Positions 5,621 to 5,676 of a stretch of 5,676 bases of DNA are shown piece by piece. A program made the translations under genes and the position numbers. The notes beneath the pieces are model-generated. The model searched no databases. It saw only the letters and a program-made list of their open reading frames with translations, and was not told where the DNA came from. Source of the DNA: Planctomycetaceae bacterium (GTDB lineage: Bacteria; Planctomycetota; Planctomycetia; Pirellulales; Pirellulaceae); the NCBI GenBank assembly GCA_003455945.1, contig DMPQ01000210.1:8101-13776 (forward strand), read 5' to 3'. The number at the start of each line of letters is the position of its first letter. The first letter of the stretch is position 1.

Positions 5621-5676
5621 ACGACCACGCCGGCTGATCGATCCGCCGCGTCGGTCGATTCGCCGATCGGTCGTGA
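5621..5676. other. Short tail after tssK, no supported gene
   Basis: These 56 bases hold no start codon with a convincing ribosome binding site. TCGGTCG occurs twice (5651-5657 and 5667-5673). A GTG at 5673-5675 lies at the very end and cannot be judged. The next T6SS gene probably begins just outside. Confidence 0.4.

Overview
The window holds part of a type VI secretion system (T6SS) locus from a GC-rich Gram-negative bacterium. Four core genes are complete and recognisable from the protein sequence alone. tssA, tssB and tssC lie in that order on the minus strand, reading right to left. tssK lies on the plus strand and reads away from them. Together they give the contractile sheath (TssB/TssC), a sheath/baseplate-associated organiser (TssA) and the baseplate-to-membrane adaptor (TssK). 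The sheath and baseplate proteins are of the ordinary proteobacterial-type (T6SS subtype i) kind. I cannot fix the phylum: strong GC bias at third codon positions and GTG starts fit many lineages, including Planctomycetota and Proteobacteria. The membrane complex (TssJ/L/M), Hcp, VgrG, TssE/F/G and ClpV would be expected outside the window.

Layout from left to right: 1-56 is a short tail with a strong hairpin just past the tssC stop. 57-1553 (-) is tssC. 1554-1665 is a gap carrying the tssC ribosome binding site. 1666-2163 (-) is tssB. 2164-2297 is a 134-base gap with two perfect 9-bp hairpins. 2298 to about 3392 or 3440 (-) is tssA, whose start is uncertain. 3441-4207 is a long divergent intergenic region. 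4208-5620 (+) is tssK. 5621-5676 is a short tail in which I see no gene start I can support.

The intergenic parts deserve the most attention. The 767-base divergent region is long for a T6SS cluster. It carries several short tandem repeats, a possible tssA promoter overlapped by a 7-bp inverted repeat, and a 140-codon open frame (3558-3980) with a very good ribosome binding site but an unconvincing protein. Hairpins at the tssA/tssB and tssC/downstream boundaries, with no following T-runs, could set different transcript levels for the scarce TssA and the abundant sheath subunits. I did not find a previously undescribed system: the protein-coding content is a normal T6SS core, and the open questions are regulatory.
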